Assembly: GCF_002803085.1 (NCBI RefSeq)
Contig: NZ_NNBJ01000011.1
Span: 1 to 64,000, forward strand
Origin: Streptomyces sp. CB01201
GTDB lineage: Bacteria > Actinomycetota > Actinomycetes > Streptomycetales > Streptomycetaceae
Length of the DNA: 64,000 bases
Direction of reading: 5' to 3'
This document shows positions 29,004 through 36,419 of the stretch, in pieces. Made by a program: the position numbers and the translations under genes. Each line of letters starts with the position of its first letter. Position 1 is the first letter of the stretch. The notes beneath the pieces are model-generated. The model worked only from the letters and a program-made list of their open reading frames with translations. It searched no databases and had not been told where the DNA came from.

Positions 29004-29644
29004 GTGAGGGCGTGCGCGAGGGCCTGCGGGAAGAGCTGGAGCTGAAGCCGGCCCTGGAAGCCGTCCTCATGGTCGTCGACGAGCCCGCCACCGAGGAACA
29101 CCTCGCCAAGGTCCTGGAGCGGCCCAGACGGGCCGTGGCGGACGCCCTGCGGGAGCTGGCGGACGAGTACACCGTCCAGGGCCGCGGCTTCGAGCTGCGG
29201 CTCGTGGCGGGCGGCTGGCGGTTCTACAGCCGGGCCGCCTACGCGGACGCCGTCGAGGGCTTCGTCCTGGACGGCCAGCACGCCCGGCTCACCCAGGCGG
29301 CCCTGGAGACCCTGGCGGTGGTCGCCTACCGCCAGCCGGTGAGCCGCTCCAGGGTTTCCGCGGTGCGCGGAGTGAACTGCGACGGGGTCATGCGGACCCT
29401 GCTCCAGCGGGGTCTGGTCGACGAGGCGGGCACGGAACCCGAAACAGGTGCGATCCTGTACAGGACGACGAACTACTTTCTGGAGCGGATGGGCCTGCGC
29501 GGCCTGGACGAGCTCCCGGAGCTTGCGCCCTTCCTCCCCGAGGCGGACGCGATCGAGGCCGAGACGCTGGAGGGTGTTCCGTCGTTCGATCCGGACGCGC
29601 CTGACGCCCCGGATACCCCCGCAGACGACAAGACGGAAATGTGA
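29000..29644 (+). CDS. scpB: Segregation and condensation protein B
   Basis: A 214-residue double winged-helix protein that dimerises on the ScpA kleisin. Family features: LKPALEAVLMVVDEPATEEHLA, the region GFELRLVAGGWRFYSR, QAALETLAVVAYRQPVSRSR and a following RGVNCDGVMRTLLQRGLV. The last 45 residues are acidic and disordered. The GTG at 29000 overlaps the scpA stop, and its own stop overlaps the rluB start as ATGTGATG, so parA to rluB reads as one operon. Confidence 0.93.
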   Translation: MSEGVREGLREELELKPALEAVLMVVDEPATEEHLAKVLERPRRAVADALRELADEYTVQGRGFELRLVAGGWRFYSRAAYADAVEGFVLDGQHARLTQAALETLAVVAYRQPVSRSRVSAVRGVNCDGVMRTLLQRGLVDEAGTEPETGAILYRTTNYFLERMGLRGLDELPELAPFLPEADAIEAETLEGVPSFDPDAPDAPDTPADDKTEM

Positions 29645-30795
29645 TGCGAAGCAGCAGCGGCAGGAACAGCAGCGGAAACAACGGCGGGAGCCGTGGTGGC
29701 AACAGCGGCGGCCGCGGCAGCAGCAGTGGTGGCGGCCGGGGCGGTTCCGGCGGTGGCCGGGACGGCCAGCGCCAGGGCGGCGGCCCGCGCCAGAGCGGCA
29801 GCGGCAAGCCGCGCCCTCTGCGCCCCGAGGAGCGCACCTACGACGTGGGCAACGACGCCCCCCGCAGCGGCCGCGGCGCCTCCGCGCGCGGCGGCGCCAA
29901 GGGCGGCCCCAAGTCCCCGCAGGGCGGCACCCCGGTGCGCCGCGGCCCGCACGGCCAGCGCCTGGGCCAGGCCCGCCCGCGCGAGCTCGACGCCAAGATC
30001 GAGCAGCGCAACCGCGACCGGTACGCGGACAAGCCGGACGTGAAGACGCCCAAGACCTTCCCGGGCGCCGAGCAGGAGGGCGAGCGGCTGCAGAAGGTCC
30101 TCGCCCGGGCCGGCATGGGTTCGCGCCGCGCCTGCGAGGAGCTGATCGAGCAGGCCCGCGTCGAGGTCAACGGCGAGATCGTGCTCGAACAGGGCAAGCG
30201 CGTCGACCCCGAGAAGGACGAGATCAAGGTGGACGGCCTGACCGTCGCCACCCAGTCGTACCTGTTCTTCGCGCTCAACAAGCCGGCCGGCGTCGTCTCC
30301 ACCATGGAGGACCCGGACGGCCGCCAGTGCCTCGGTGACTACGTCACCAACCGCGAGACCCGGCTCTTCCACGTCGGGCGGCTCGACACCGAGACCGAGG
30401 GCATCATCCTGCTCACCAACCACGGCGAGCTGGCCCACCGCCTCACCCACCCCAAGTACGGCGTGAAGAAGACCTACCTGGCCGCCATCACGGGCCCGCT
30501 GCCGCGCGAGATCGGCAAGCGGCTCAAGGAGGGCATCCAGCTGGAGGACGGCTACGCGCGGGCCGACGCCTTCCGGGTCGTCCAGCAGACCGGCAAGAAC
30601 TACCTCGTCGAGATCGAGCTGCACGAGGGCCGCAAGCACATCGTGCGCCGCATGATGGCCGAGGCCGGCTTCCCGGTCGAGAAGCTGGTCCGCGTCGCCT
30701 TCGGCCCGATCGGGCTCGGCGACCAGAAGTCCGGCTGGCTGCGCCGCCTCACCAACACCGAGGTCGGCATGCTGATGCGCGAGGTCGACCTCTAG
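29644..30795 (+). CDS. rluB: 23S rRNA pseudouridine synthase (RluB type)
   Basis: A 383-residue pseudouridine synthase; homologues isomerise U2605 of 23S rRNA. Residues 1-120 are a Gly/Ser/Arg-rich basic tail typical of the actinobacterial form. The S4 RNA-binding domain covers about 145-200 (RLQKVLARAGMGSRRACEEL). The catalytic Asp lies in VGRLDTETEGIILLTNHGE, and the C-terminal motif EGRKHIVRRMMAEAG is present. ATG 29644 is used; GTG 29641 is one codon earlier. There is no clear ribosome site, which fits coupling to scpB. A strong hairpin follows. Confidence 0.92.
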   Translation: MRSSSGRNSSGNNGGSRGGNSGGRGSSSGGGRGGSGGGRDGQRQGGGPRQSGSGKPRPLRPEERTYDVGNDAPRSGRGASARGGAKGGPKSPQGGTPVRRGPHGQRLGQARPRELDAKIEQRNRDRYADKPDVKTPKTFPGAEQEGERLQKVLARAGMGSRRACEELIEQARVEVNGEIVLEQGKRVDPEKDEIKVDGLTVATQSYLFFALNKPAGVVSTMEDPDGRQCLGDYVTNRETRLFHVGRLDTETEGIILLTNHGELAHRLTHPKYGVKKTYLAAITGPLPREIGKRLKEGIQLEDGYARADAFRVVQQTGKNYLVEIELHEGRKHIVRRMMAEAGFPVEKLVRVAFGPIGLGDQKSGWLRRLTNTEVGMLMREVDL

Positions 30796-30802
30796 GCGTC
30801 CC

Positions 30803-30867
30803 GCACACCCGGCGAAGAGCCCGGTTCCCCCGTTCCGCGGGGGAGCCGGGCTCTTCGCGTGTGTGCG
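30803..30867 (+). terminator. Terminator of the parA-rluB operon
   Basis: A 19-bp stem with one G-U pair (30813-30831 with 30839-30857; arms start CGAAGAGCCCGG and end CCGGGCTCTTCG), extended outward by CACAC and GTGTG. It closes the operon. Confidence 0.85.
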
Positions 30868-30920
30868 CCCCCCGAGGCTTCGTGCGCCCCCGCAGGCCCT
30901 GTGCGCCCGCCCGAACGGCC

Positions 30921-30961
30921 TTGTGCGCTCGCCCCACCGCCTTTATAGTCATGTTGACCAT
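30921..30961 (+). promoter_or_regulatory. Promoter with NrtR-type operator
   Basis: TTGTGC (30921-30926), a 17-base spacer and TATAGT (30944-30949) form a promoter. ATAGTCA (30945-30951) and TGACCAT (30955-30961) are inverted half-sites, 6 of 7 matching, separated by TGT, and they cover the -10. Their TAGTCA/TGAC core resembles NrtR sites. The layout suggests autorepression of the Nudix regulator operon by the regulator itself. Confidence 0.65.
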
Positions 30962-30977
30962 TAAGGGAGGTACGGCG

Positions 30978-31094
30978 ATGAGCCTCACCGGGACCGGGGC
31001 CCTCGGCTCCGCCGGGTACGGCCCGCGGACCTGGGCCCACGGGGGTGGACCAGGTCCCGGCGCCGGCCCGGCGCGGATCGGGGGGCGGCGATGA
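30978..31094 (+). CDS. Putative 38-residue protein upstream of NrtR-like gene
   Basis: A short reading frame with an excellent ribosome site (AAGGGAGG at 30963-30970, 7 bases before ATG). It encodes a Gly/Pro/Ala-rich peptide starting MSLTGTGALGSAGYG. Its stop overlaps the ATG of the NrtR-like gene as ATGA. It may be a leader that couples translation of the regulator rather than a functional protein; I know no homologues. Confidence 0.5.
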   Translation: MSLTGTGALGSAGYGPRTWAHGGGPGPGAGPARIGGRR

Positions 31095-31861
31095 CCGTGC
31101 GCGGCCCCCGGGCCCGGGAGGGGGGAGCCCGGGGCGCCGTCCCCGAGGGGTACGACCCGCACGCCTTCGAACCGTTCGCCGTCACGGTCGACCTCGCGGT
31201 CTTCACCGTGCGCGAGGGCGTCCTGCACGCCCTGCTCATCCGGCGCGGCCAGGAGCCGTACGCGGGGGCATGGGCGCTGCCCGGTGGATTCGTGCTGCCG
31301 CGCGAGTCCACCGACCTCGCGGCCCGGCGCGAACTGGCCGAGGAGACCGGCCTGCCCGACGACCTGGTGGCCGGGCTCCACCTGGAACAGCTGCGCACCT
31401 ACAGCGACCCGGACCGCGACCCCAGGATGCGGGTCGTGTCGGTGGCGTACACCGCGCTCGTGCCCGACCTGCCCGAACCGCACGGCGGCGGCGACGCGGC
31501 ACACGCCGAGTGGGTCGCCTTCGGCAGCTACGGCCACCTCGCCTTCGACCACGCCGAGATCCTCGCCGACGCCCGTGAACGCATCGGCGCCAAGCTCGAA
31601 TACACCTGCCTGGCCACGTCGTTCTGCCCGCCCGAGTTCACTCTCGGCGAGCTCCAGCAGGTGTACGAGACGGTCTGGGGCACCGTCCTCGACCGCCCCA
31701 ACTTCCGCCGCAAGGTGCTGGCCACGCCCGGCTTCGTCGAGCAGGTGGCAGGTGCCTCACGGCTGACCGGTGGCCGGGGCAAGCCGGCCGCGCTCCACCG
31801 GGCGGGTCCGGCCACCGCGCTGCACCCGCCCCTTCTGCGCCCGGAGGGACGACAGACATGA
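31091..31861 (+). CDS. NrtR-family Nudix transcriptional regulator
   Basis: A 256-residue protein of the NrtR type: a Nudix domain (residues about 28-150) fused to a C-terminal winged helix (about 165-235). The opening FAVTVDLAVFTV, ALPGGFVLPRE, LEQLRTYSDPDRDPR and the HTH part FTLGELQQVYETVWG with NFRRKVL follow the family closely. The Nudix box GGFVLPRE followed by seven residues and RELAEETGL is complete, so hydrolase activity may persist; many NrtRs lost it. NrtR proteins bind ADP-ribose and repress NAD-metabolism genes. Here it overlaps the ADP-ribosylglycohydrolase gene as ATGA and probably controls itself and that gene through the site at 30945-30961. Confidence 0.88.
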   Translation: MTVRGPRAREGGARGAVPEGYDPHAFEPFAVTVDLAVFTVREGVLHALLIRRGQEPYAGAWALPGGFVLPRESTDLAARRELAEETGLPDDLVAGLHLEQLRTYSDPDRDPRMRVVSVAYTALVPDLPEPHGGGDAAHAEWVAFGSYGHLAFDHAEILADARERIGAKLEYTCLATSFCPPEFTLGELQQVYETVWGTVLDRPNFRRKVLATPGFVEQVAGASRLTGGRGKPAALHRAGPATALHPPLLRPEGRQT

Positions 31862-32871
31862 ACCGTGCTGCCCAACAGACGGCGACCGGCGCCTTGATCG
31901 GTCTCGCACTGGGGGACGCCCTCGGCTTCCCCACCGAGTTCAACGACGTGCCCGCGATCCTCGCCAAGTGCGGGCCGTGGCGCGAGATGGCGCTGCCGAC
32001 CCCGGCGATCGTCACCGACGACACCCAGATGACGCTCGCGCTCGGCCGCGGCATCCGCACCGCCATGGACCGCGGGCTGCTCGGCCCCGAGCGGCTCGAA
32101 GGGCCGCTCCGCGCCGAGTTCGTCGACTGGTACCACTCGCCCGACAACAACCGGGCGCCCGGCCGCACCTGCCTGGTGGCCTGCGCCAAACTGGACGGCG
32201 GGCTGCCCTGGCGGCAGGCCAGCCAGCACCACTCCAAGGGCTGCGGCGCCAACATGCGGGTCGCGCCGATCGGCCTGGTGCCCGGCCTGAGCGAGGAACA
32301 GCGGGCGGGCGCAGCCCAGTTGCAGTCCGCGCTCACCCACGGCCACCCCACCGCGCTCGCCGCGTCCGACCTCACCGCGCGCGCCGTGTTCCTGCTCGCC
32401 CAGGGCGCCGATCCGACGGGCCTGGTCGGCCAGCTGCGTTCGTACGCCTACGAGAACCGCACCCGGTACCACGACCGCTGGCTCGGCGACCTGTGGACGC
32501 ACGCGCAGGACCCGACGCCCGGCCACTTCATCGCGCGCGGCTGGGACGAATGCCTGGACGTCCTGGACCGGGTGCTCAAGGCGCTGCGCGACCCCTCGCC
32601 CGAGACCGACCCCTGCCTGGAGACCGGCGACGGCTGGATCGCCGAAGAGGCCCTCGCCACCGCCCTGTTGTGCTTCCTGCTCTTCCCCGACGAGCCGCTG
32701 ACCGCCCTGCGCCGGGCCGCCTGCACCCAGGGCGACTCGGACTCCATAGCCTGCCTGGCCGGCGCCTTCGCGGGGGCCCACCTGGGCGCGGCCGCCTGGC
32801 CCAAGGAGTGGGCCGAGCGCATCGAGTACCGCAGCGAACTCCTGACCCTGGGGGCCCTCTGGGATGCTTGA
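31858..32871 (+). CDS. ADP-ribosylglycohydrolase (DraG/ARH family)
   Basis: A 337-residue all-helical hydrolase that removes ADP-ribose from proteins, nucleic acids or small molecules. The two metal-binding clusters are visible: TDDTQMTLALGRGI near residue 56, after GALIGLALGDALGFPTEF, and GDSDSIACLAGAFAGAHLG near residue 297. The length fits ARH enzymes. It is translationally coupled to the NrtR-like regulator upstream and sits 3 bases before an RlaP-type nucleotidyltransferase, so it likely works on ADP-ribose chemistry sensed by that regulator. The actual substrate is unknown. Confidence 0.9.
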   Translation: MNRAAQQTATGALIGLALGDALGFPTEFNDVPAILAKCGPWREMALPTPAIVTDDTQMTLALGRGIRTAMDRGLLGPERLEGPLRAEFVDWYHSPDNNRAPGRTCLVACAKLDGGLPWRQASQHHSKGCGANMRVAPIGLVPGLSEEQRAGAAQLQSALTHGHPTALAASDLTARAVFLLAQGADPTGLVGQLRSYAYENRTRYHDRWLGDLWTHAQDPTPGHFIARGWDECLDVLDRVLKALRDPSPETDPCLETGDGWIAEEALATALLCFLLFPDEPLTALRRAACTQGDSDSIACLAGAFAGAHLGAAAWPKEWAERIEYRSELLTLGALWDA

Positions 32872-32874
32872 GCC

Positions 32875-33627
32875 ATGATCGACCTCAGGACCGCCGACCT
32901 CGCGCCCGTGGCAGCCGAACAGCCCGACCCGCTGCTGTTCGCCACGGTCTCGGGCGCCCACCTCTACGGCTTCCCCTCCCGGGACTCCGACGTCGACCTG
33001 CGCGGCGTCCACGTCCTGCCCACCGAGGCCCTGGTGGGCCTTCGCGAGCCGGCGGAGACGCGGTCGCGGATGTGGGTGGAGGACGGGGTCGAGATGGATC
33101 TCGTCACGCACGACCTGCGCAAGTTCGTCCGCCTGATGCTGCGCCGCAACGGGTACGTCCTGGAGCAGCTGCTCTCGCCGCTGGTCGTGCACACGACGGA
33201 CGCGCACGCCGAACTCGTCGCGCTCGCCCCGTCGGTGCTGACCTCGCACCACGCCCACCACTACCGGGGGTTCGCCACCACGCAGTGGCGCCTGTTCGAG
33301 AAGACCGGTGAACTCAAGCCGCTGCTCTACGCGTTCAGGGTGCTGCTCACCGGAATCCACCTCATGCGCAGCGGGCAGGTGCGGGCCGATCTGACGGCGC
33401 TCCTCGGCGAGGTGGCCGCGCCCGGCTATCTGCCCGAGCTGATCGCCGCCAAGGCGGAGGCCGAGCACGGCGCCGCGAGCGGGCCCGGCCGGGAGCGCCT
33501 CGCCGCCGACATCGAGGCGCTGCACGCGGTCCTCGACGAGGCGCAGGCCGCCTCGCTACTGCCCGAGGCCGCCGCCGGGCACGACGCGCTGCACGACTTC
33601 GTCGTACGCGTCCGCCTTCAGGGCTGA
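32875..33627 (+). CDS. RlaP-type nucleotidyltransferase (1)
   Basis: A 250-residue protein of the DNA polymerase beta-like nucleotidyltransferase superfamily, closest in pattern to RlaP (PF10127). The active-site region SGAHLYGFPSRDSDVDLRG near residues 26-45 contains the two metal-binding Asp (DSDVDL); the helical C-terminal part has LMLRRNGYVLEQLLSPLVV and the conserved HHYRGFATTQ. RlaP proteins were proposed to act with RNA ligases or other RNA repair enzymes, but activity is not well tested. It starts 3 bases after the glycohydrolase stop, so it belongs to the NrtR-like operon. Its last 24 codons overlap the 3' end of a homologous gene on the other strand. Confidence 0.86.
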   Translation: MIDLRTADLAPVAAEQPDPLLFATVSGAHLYGFPSRDSDVDLRGVHVLPTEALVGLREPAETRSRMWVEDGVEMDLVTHDLRKFVRLMLRRNGYVLEQLLSPLVVHTTDAHAELVALAPSVLTSHHAHHYRGFATTQWRLFEKTGELKPLLYAFRVLLTGIHLMRSGQVRADLTALLGEVAAPGYLPELIAAKAEAEHGAASGPGRERLAADIEALHAVLDEAQAASLLPEAAAGHDALHDFVVRVRLQG

Positions 33628-34296
33628 CGCCCGGCGCACCCGGTACAGGAAGTCGGCGACCCGGGCCCGGTCGGGCTCGGCCGGCAGCGGGGAGGCGTCG
33701 GCTGCCGCGTCGGACTCGGCGGCAAGGCGGGCCATCCACGACTCCACCTCCGGCCAGGAGACCTCGCCGCGCTTGACCGCGAGGAGCCGTTCGCGTTCGG
33801 CGCCGACGTCGATGGTGAGCACGCCCGTGCGCAGCAGATCGCGGCAGCTCATCAGCAGCCGCAGCAGATGCATCGCGTGCTTCCAGCGGGGCGCGCCGTG
33901 CTGTCGTACATCGGCGTCGAGCTTCTTGCGCTGGCCGAGCGCATAGCGCGCGAAGGTCTCATGGGCCCGGCGGGACAGGAACGCCCCGCGCAGGGACAGG
34001 AGTTCACGCCCGGTGTCGTCGAGGTGCTCGACCAGCGGGGAGTGCAGGCACTCCAGGATGTTCGGATTGGCGCGCAGGGCCAGTTCGCAAAAGCGCTCCA
34101 GCTCCCAGCTGAACTGCTCGTCGGCCGGGCCCTCGATGTGGGTCGGGGGCTTCTCGAAGCGCCAGAACAGCTCGGTCGGCGCGAGGTAGATCCCGCGCAC
34201 ATCGGTGTCGCTGCCTTCGGTCGCGAGGCCGAAGGCGCGCGAGCCCATGACACAGGAGTAGACGGTGTGCTCGGCGATCAGCTCCTCGGGTGTCAT
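33556..34296 (-). CDS. RlaP-type nucleotidyltransferase (2)
   Basis: A 246-residue RlaP-family protein. The nucleotidyltransferase motif is GSRAFGLATEGSDTDVRGIY near residues 17-37, with the catalytic DxD in SDTDV. The helical region contains LALRANPNILECLHSPLV, the equivalent of the same stretch in the neighbouring paralogue, and RWKHAMHLLRLL. It converges on that paralogue and the two reading frames overlap by 72 bases at their 3' ends. The two proteins are diverged, so this is an old paralogue pair or two recruitments. No Shine-Dalgarno precedes the ATG at 34296. Confidence 0.86.
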   Translation of the reverse strand: MTPEELIAEHTVYSCVMGSRAFGLATEGSDTDVRGIYLAPTELFWRFEKPPTHIEGPADEQFSWELERFCELALRANPNILECLHSPLVEHLDDTGRELLSLRGAFLSRRAHETFARYALGQRKKLDADVRQHGAPRWKHAMHLLRLLMSCRDLLRTGVLTIDVGAERERLLAVKRGEVSWPEVESWMARLAAESDAAADASPLPAEPDRARVADFLYRVRRASALKADAYDEVVQRVVPGGGLGQ

Positions 34297-34314
34297 GCCG
34301 GTCAGTGTGGCCGG

Positions 34315-34803
34315 TCAGGGCAGCAGAATCGAATCCTTGTCGACGGTGATCTGCCGTGCGGGCAGCGGGCGAGTGGCCGGCCCCTGCGCCACCGAGGCGT
34401 CCGCGATCCGGTACTTGCTGCCGTGGCAGGGGCAGTCGATGGTGCCGTCCGCGACGGCGGAGACCGTGCAGCCCTGGTGGGTGCAGATCGCCGAGAAGCC
34501 CTTGAAGGTGCCGGCCGTGGGCTGGGTCACGACGACCTTCTGCTCCGCGAAGATCCTGCCGCCGCCGACCGGGATGTCCGAGACCTTGGCGAGGACCTGG
34601 CCGGCCTGCGCGGGCGGGCTCGACTGACCGGAGGCAGCGGGCGGGCTCGACGCGCCCGCAGTGGCGGACGCGCTGCCGCTCGGGGCGCTGGGGGTCGGCG
34701 TCGGCGTCGAACTGCCGCCGCCACCGGAGTTGGAGCAACCGGCGAGGGCCGCTGCCCCCGCCGCCGCCACGAGTACCGTCCTGCGGCTGTTGACTGCGTC
34801 CAC
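34315..34803 (-). CDS. Rieske [2Fe-2S] lipoprotein
   Basis: A 162-residue exported Rieske protein. It begins with a twin-arginine-like NSRRTVLVAAAGAAALAGCS; LAGC is a lipobox, so it should be lipid-anchored outside the membrane. A Ser/Thr/Pro/Ala linker (residues 22-75) precedes the Rieske domain with CTHQGC and CPCHGS, which ligate the 2Fe-2S cluster. The partner for electron transfer is not encoded nearby. The GTG at 34803 has GAGGAG six bases upstream. The gene lies 18 bases after the start of the RlaP-2 gene in the same direction and may be co-transcribed with it. Confidence 0.92.
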   Translation of the reverse strand: MDAVNSRRTVLVAAAGAAALAGCSNSGGGGSSTPTPTPSAPSGSASATAGASSPPAASGQSSPPAQAGQVLAKVSDIPVGGGRIFAEQKVVVTQPTAGTFKGFSAICTHQGCTVSAVADGTIDCPCHGSKYRIADASVAQGPATRPLPARQITVDKDSILLP

Positions 34804-35025
34804 CCTGTGCTCCTCAGGTCGTCATCACGCCGGACGCGGAACCATCACGCCGTACGCGAAGTCGTCGGGCCGGACGTCCGGACGACGCGCGGCCAGGAGC
34901 ATCCTGGCGCCGAAGGACCCCGGGACGAAGCACCGACGGGTCGCATGTCCTCCGTGCCGGAGCCCGCCCGGGGCGTGTCGGGTCCGAGGGGTGTCATGTG
35001 CGGGGCGTACCGGGTCCGAGGCGTG
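34804..35025. other. Non-coding region with direct repeats
   Basis: No gene is visible. The region has short direct repeats: CATCACGCCG twice near 34830-34855, and CGGGTCCGAGG plus TGTCA twice (34979-34996 and 35011-35028). The second repeat includes the stop region of the DUF952 gene, like other 3'-end duplications in this window. Confidence 0.6.
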
Positions 35026-35361
35026 TCAGGTCCGGGGAGCGAGGCCCAGGGCGCGCCCCTCGGTGTCCCGGCGCACTTCGAGCACCGCCGTCACGGCCGT
35101 CCGCTCGACGGGCCCGTACACATGGGGGAACAGCACGTCTGCCGTGCCCTCCCGGCGGACCTCGGCCGCCAGCGCCGACTCCTCGACGCACAGCACCACG
35201 AGGGGGCCCGGCACATCCCGGTAGCGGGCGTCGGCGACGGCCAGCGCCGAGGCCTCGTCGGCCGAGCAGTGCACGAAGCCCTCCGCGGCGAGCGAGGGCG
35301 GACGGTAGGGCTGGTCGGGCCGAGCCGACCACTCGACCAGGGGAACCACATGCAGGATCAT
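35026..35361 (-). CDS. DUF952 domain protein
   Basis: A 111-residue protein of the DUF952 family, whose fold is related to ADP-ribosyl transferases but whose function is not established. The typical stretches are ILHVVPLVEW at the start, EGFVHCSADEASALAVAD, the LVVLCVEESAL strand and HVYGPVERTAVTAVLEV at the end. The ATG at 35361 is the natural family start; no Shine-Dalgarno is clear. It is divergent from the YidB-like gene. Confidence 0.87.
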   Translation of the reverse strand: MILHVVPLVEWSARPDQPYRPPSLAAEGFVHCSADEASALAVADARYRDVPGPLVVLCVEESALAAEVRREGTADVLFPHVYGPVERTAVTAVLEVRRDTEGRALGLAPRT

Positions 35362-35490
35362 CTCTCGGTTCTACACCGGGCCCGCCCCCAGCGCGCCGGG
35401 CAGGGGAGGTTCCCCCAGGTGGCGGAGGTGTCCCCGCTGGGTGAGATTGGCCCTGTCCTCCTGCGTACCCCCCATCCGAAAGGCACGACA

Positions 35491-35946
35491 ATGGCGGGAA
35501 ATGACCTGGGCAGCCTTCTGGGCAGCCTCCTCGGCGGCGGCAACAGCGGCGGTGGCAACAGTGGCGGCGGAGCCTCCGCCGGCGGCGCCGGGAACATCCT
35601 CGGCGCGCTGCTCGGCGCCCTCGGCGGCAGTGCCGGCAGCCAGAGCAACGGCGGCAACCCGCTCGGCGGCCTCATGGACATGCTCACCAAGTCCGGGCTC
35701 GTCGACCAGGCCAAGTCCTGGGTCGGCGACGGCGACAACCAGCCGGTGAGCGGCGCCCAGATCGCCGAGGCGCTGCCGAACGACGCGCTCCAGCAGGCCG
35801 CACAGCAGGCCGGCGTCTCCCCCGAGGAGGCCGCCGACCAGATCGCCCAGCACCTGCCGCAGGCCGTCGACAAGCTGACCCCGGGCGGACAGCTGCCGCA
35901 GGCGGGCACCTCCCTGGAGGACCTGATCAAGCAGCAGAACCTGTAA
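35491..35946 (+). CDS. YidB-like (DUF937) protein
   Basis: A 151-residue protein of the DUF937/YidB family. Residues 1-45 are Gly/Ser/Leu-rich (GSLLGSLLGGGNSGGG); the helical half contains LMDMLTKSGLVDQAKSWVG, QPVSGAQIAEALPNDALQQ and GVSPEEAADQIAQHLPQAVD. The function of the family is unknown. The ATG at 35491 has GAAAGG seven bases upstream; the very long open frame that includes it runs antisense to four other genes and is not real. A GC hairpin follows. Confidence 0.88.
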   Translation: MAGNDLGSLLGSLLGGGNSGGGNSGGGASAGGAGNILGALLGALGGSAGSQSNGGNPLGGLMDMLTKSGLVDQAKSWVGDGDNQPVSGAQIAEALPNDALQQAAQQAGVSPEEAADQIAQHLPQAVDKLTPGGQLPQAGTSLEDLIKQQNL

Positions 35947-35957
35947 CGAGCACCGCA

Positions 35958-35994
35958 CGCGGCGGCCGTCCTCGTCCGGAGGGCGGCCGCCGCG
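35958..35994 (+). terminator. GC-rich hairpin after YidB-like gene
   Basis: CGCGGCGGCCGTCCT (35958-35972) pairs with AGGGCGGCCGCCGCG (35980-35994), a 15-bp stem with one G-U pair and no T-run. Confidence 0.65.
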
Positions 35995-36056
35995 TACGTC
36001 CGCCGTCGGCGCTGACTACGCTGAACGGGAACGAAGACCAAGGCTAGGAGCACGTC

Positions 36057-36419
36057 GTGGCGGTACGAGCGGTCCGTGGGGCAGTCCAGCTGGAGCGGGA
36101 CGAGGCCGGACACATGGACGAGCAGGTCGGCGCGCTGCTCACCGAGATCCTGGAGCGCAACGGCCTGACGCCGGACGACCTCATCAGCATCTGGTTCACC
36201 GCCACCCCCGATCTGCACAGCGACTTCCCGGCCGCCGCCGCGCGCGCCCTCGGCATCACCGACGTACCCCTGATCTGCGCGCAGGAGCTCGACATAGCCG
36301 GCGCCATGCCCCGCGTGGTGCGGATCCTCGCGCACGTCGAGACCTATCTCGACCGCTCCGAGATCGCCCACGTCTACCTCGGCTCCGCCGCCGCCCTGCG
36401 CAAGGACATCGCCCAGTGA
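36057..36419 (+). CDS. aroH: Chorismate mutase, AroH class
   Basis: A 120-residue monofunctional AroH-type (trimeric) chorismate mutase that turns chorismate into prephenate. The conserved N-terminal RAVRGAVQLERDEAG holds the substrate-binding Arg, and CAQELDIAGAMPRVVRIL plus the following THVE-like HVETYLD region hold the rest of the site. The length is that of Bacillus AroH. The GTG at 36057 has AGGAG six bases upstream. It overlaps tyrA by 4 bases, so two consecutive steps to tyrosine are coupled. Confidence 0.93.
   Translation: MAVRAVRGAVQLERDEAGHMDEQVGALLTEILERNGLTPDDLISIWFTATPDLHSDFPAAAARALGITDVPLICAQELDIAGAMPRVVRILAHVETYLDRSEIAHVYLGSAAALRKDIAQ

Noticed and set aside
33868..35490. Long upstream extension of the YidB-like gene
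   Set aside because: It runs antisense through the RlaP-2, Rieske and DUF952 genes.
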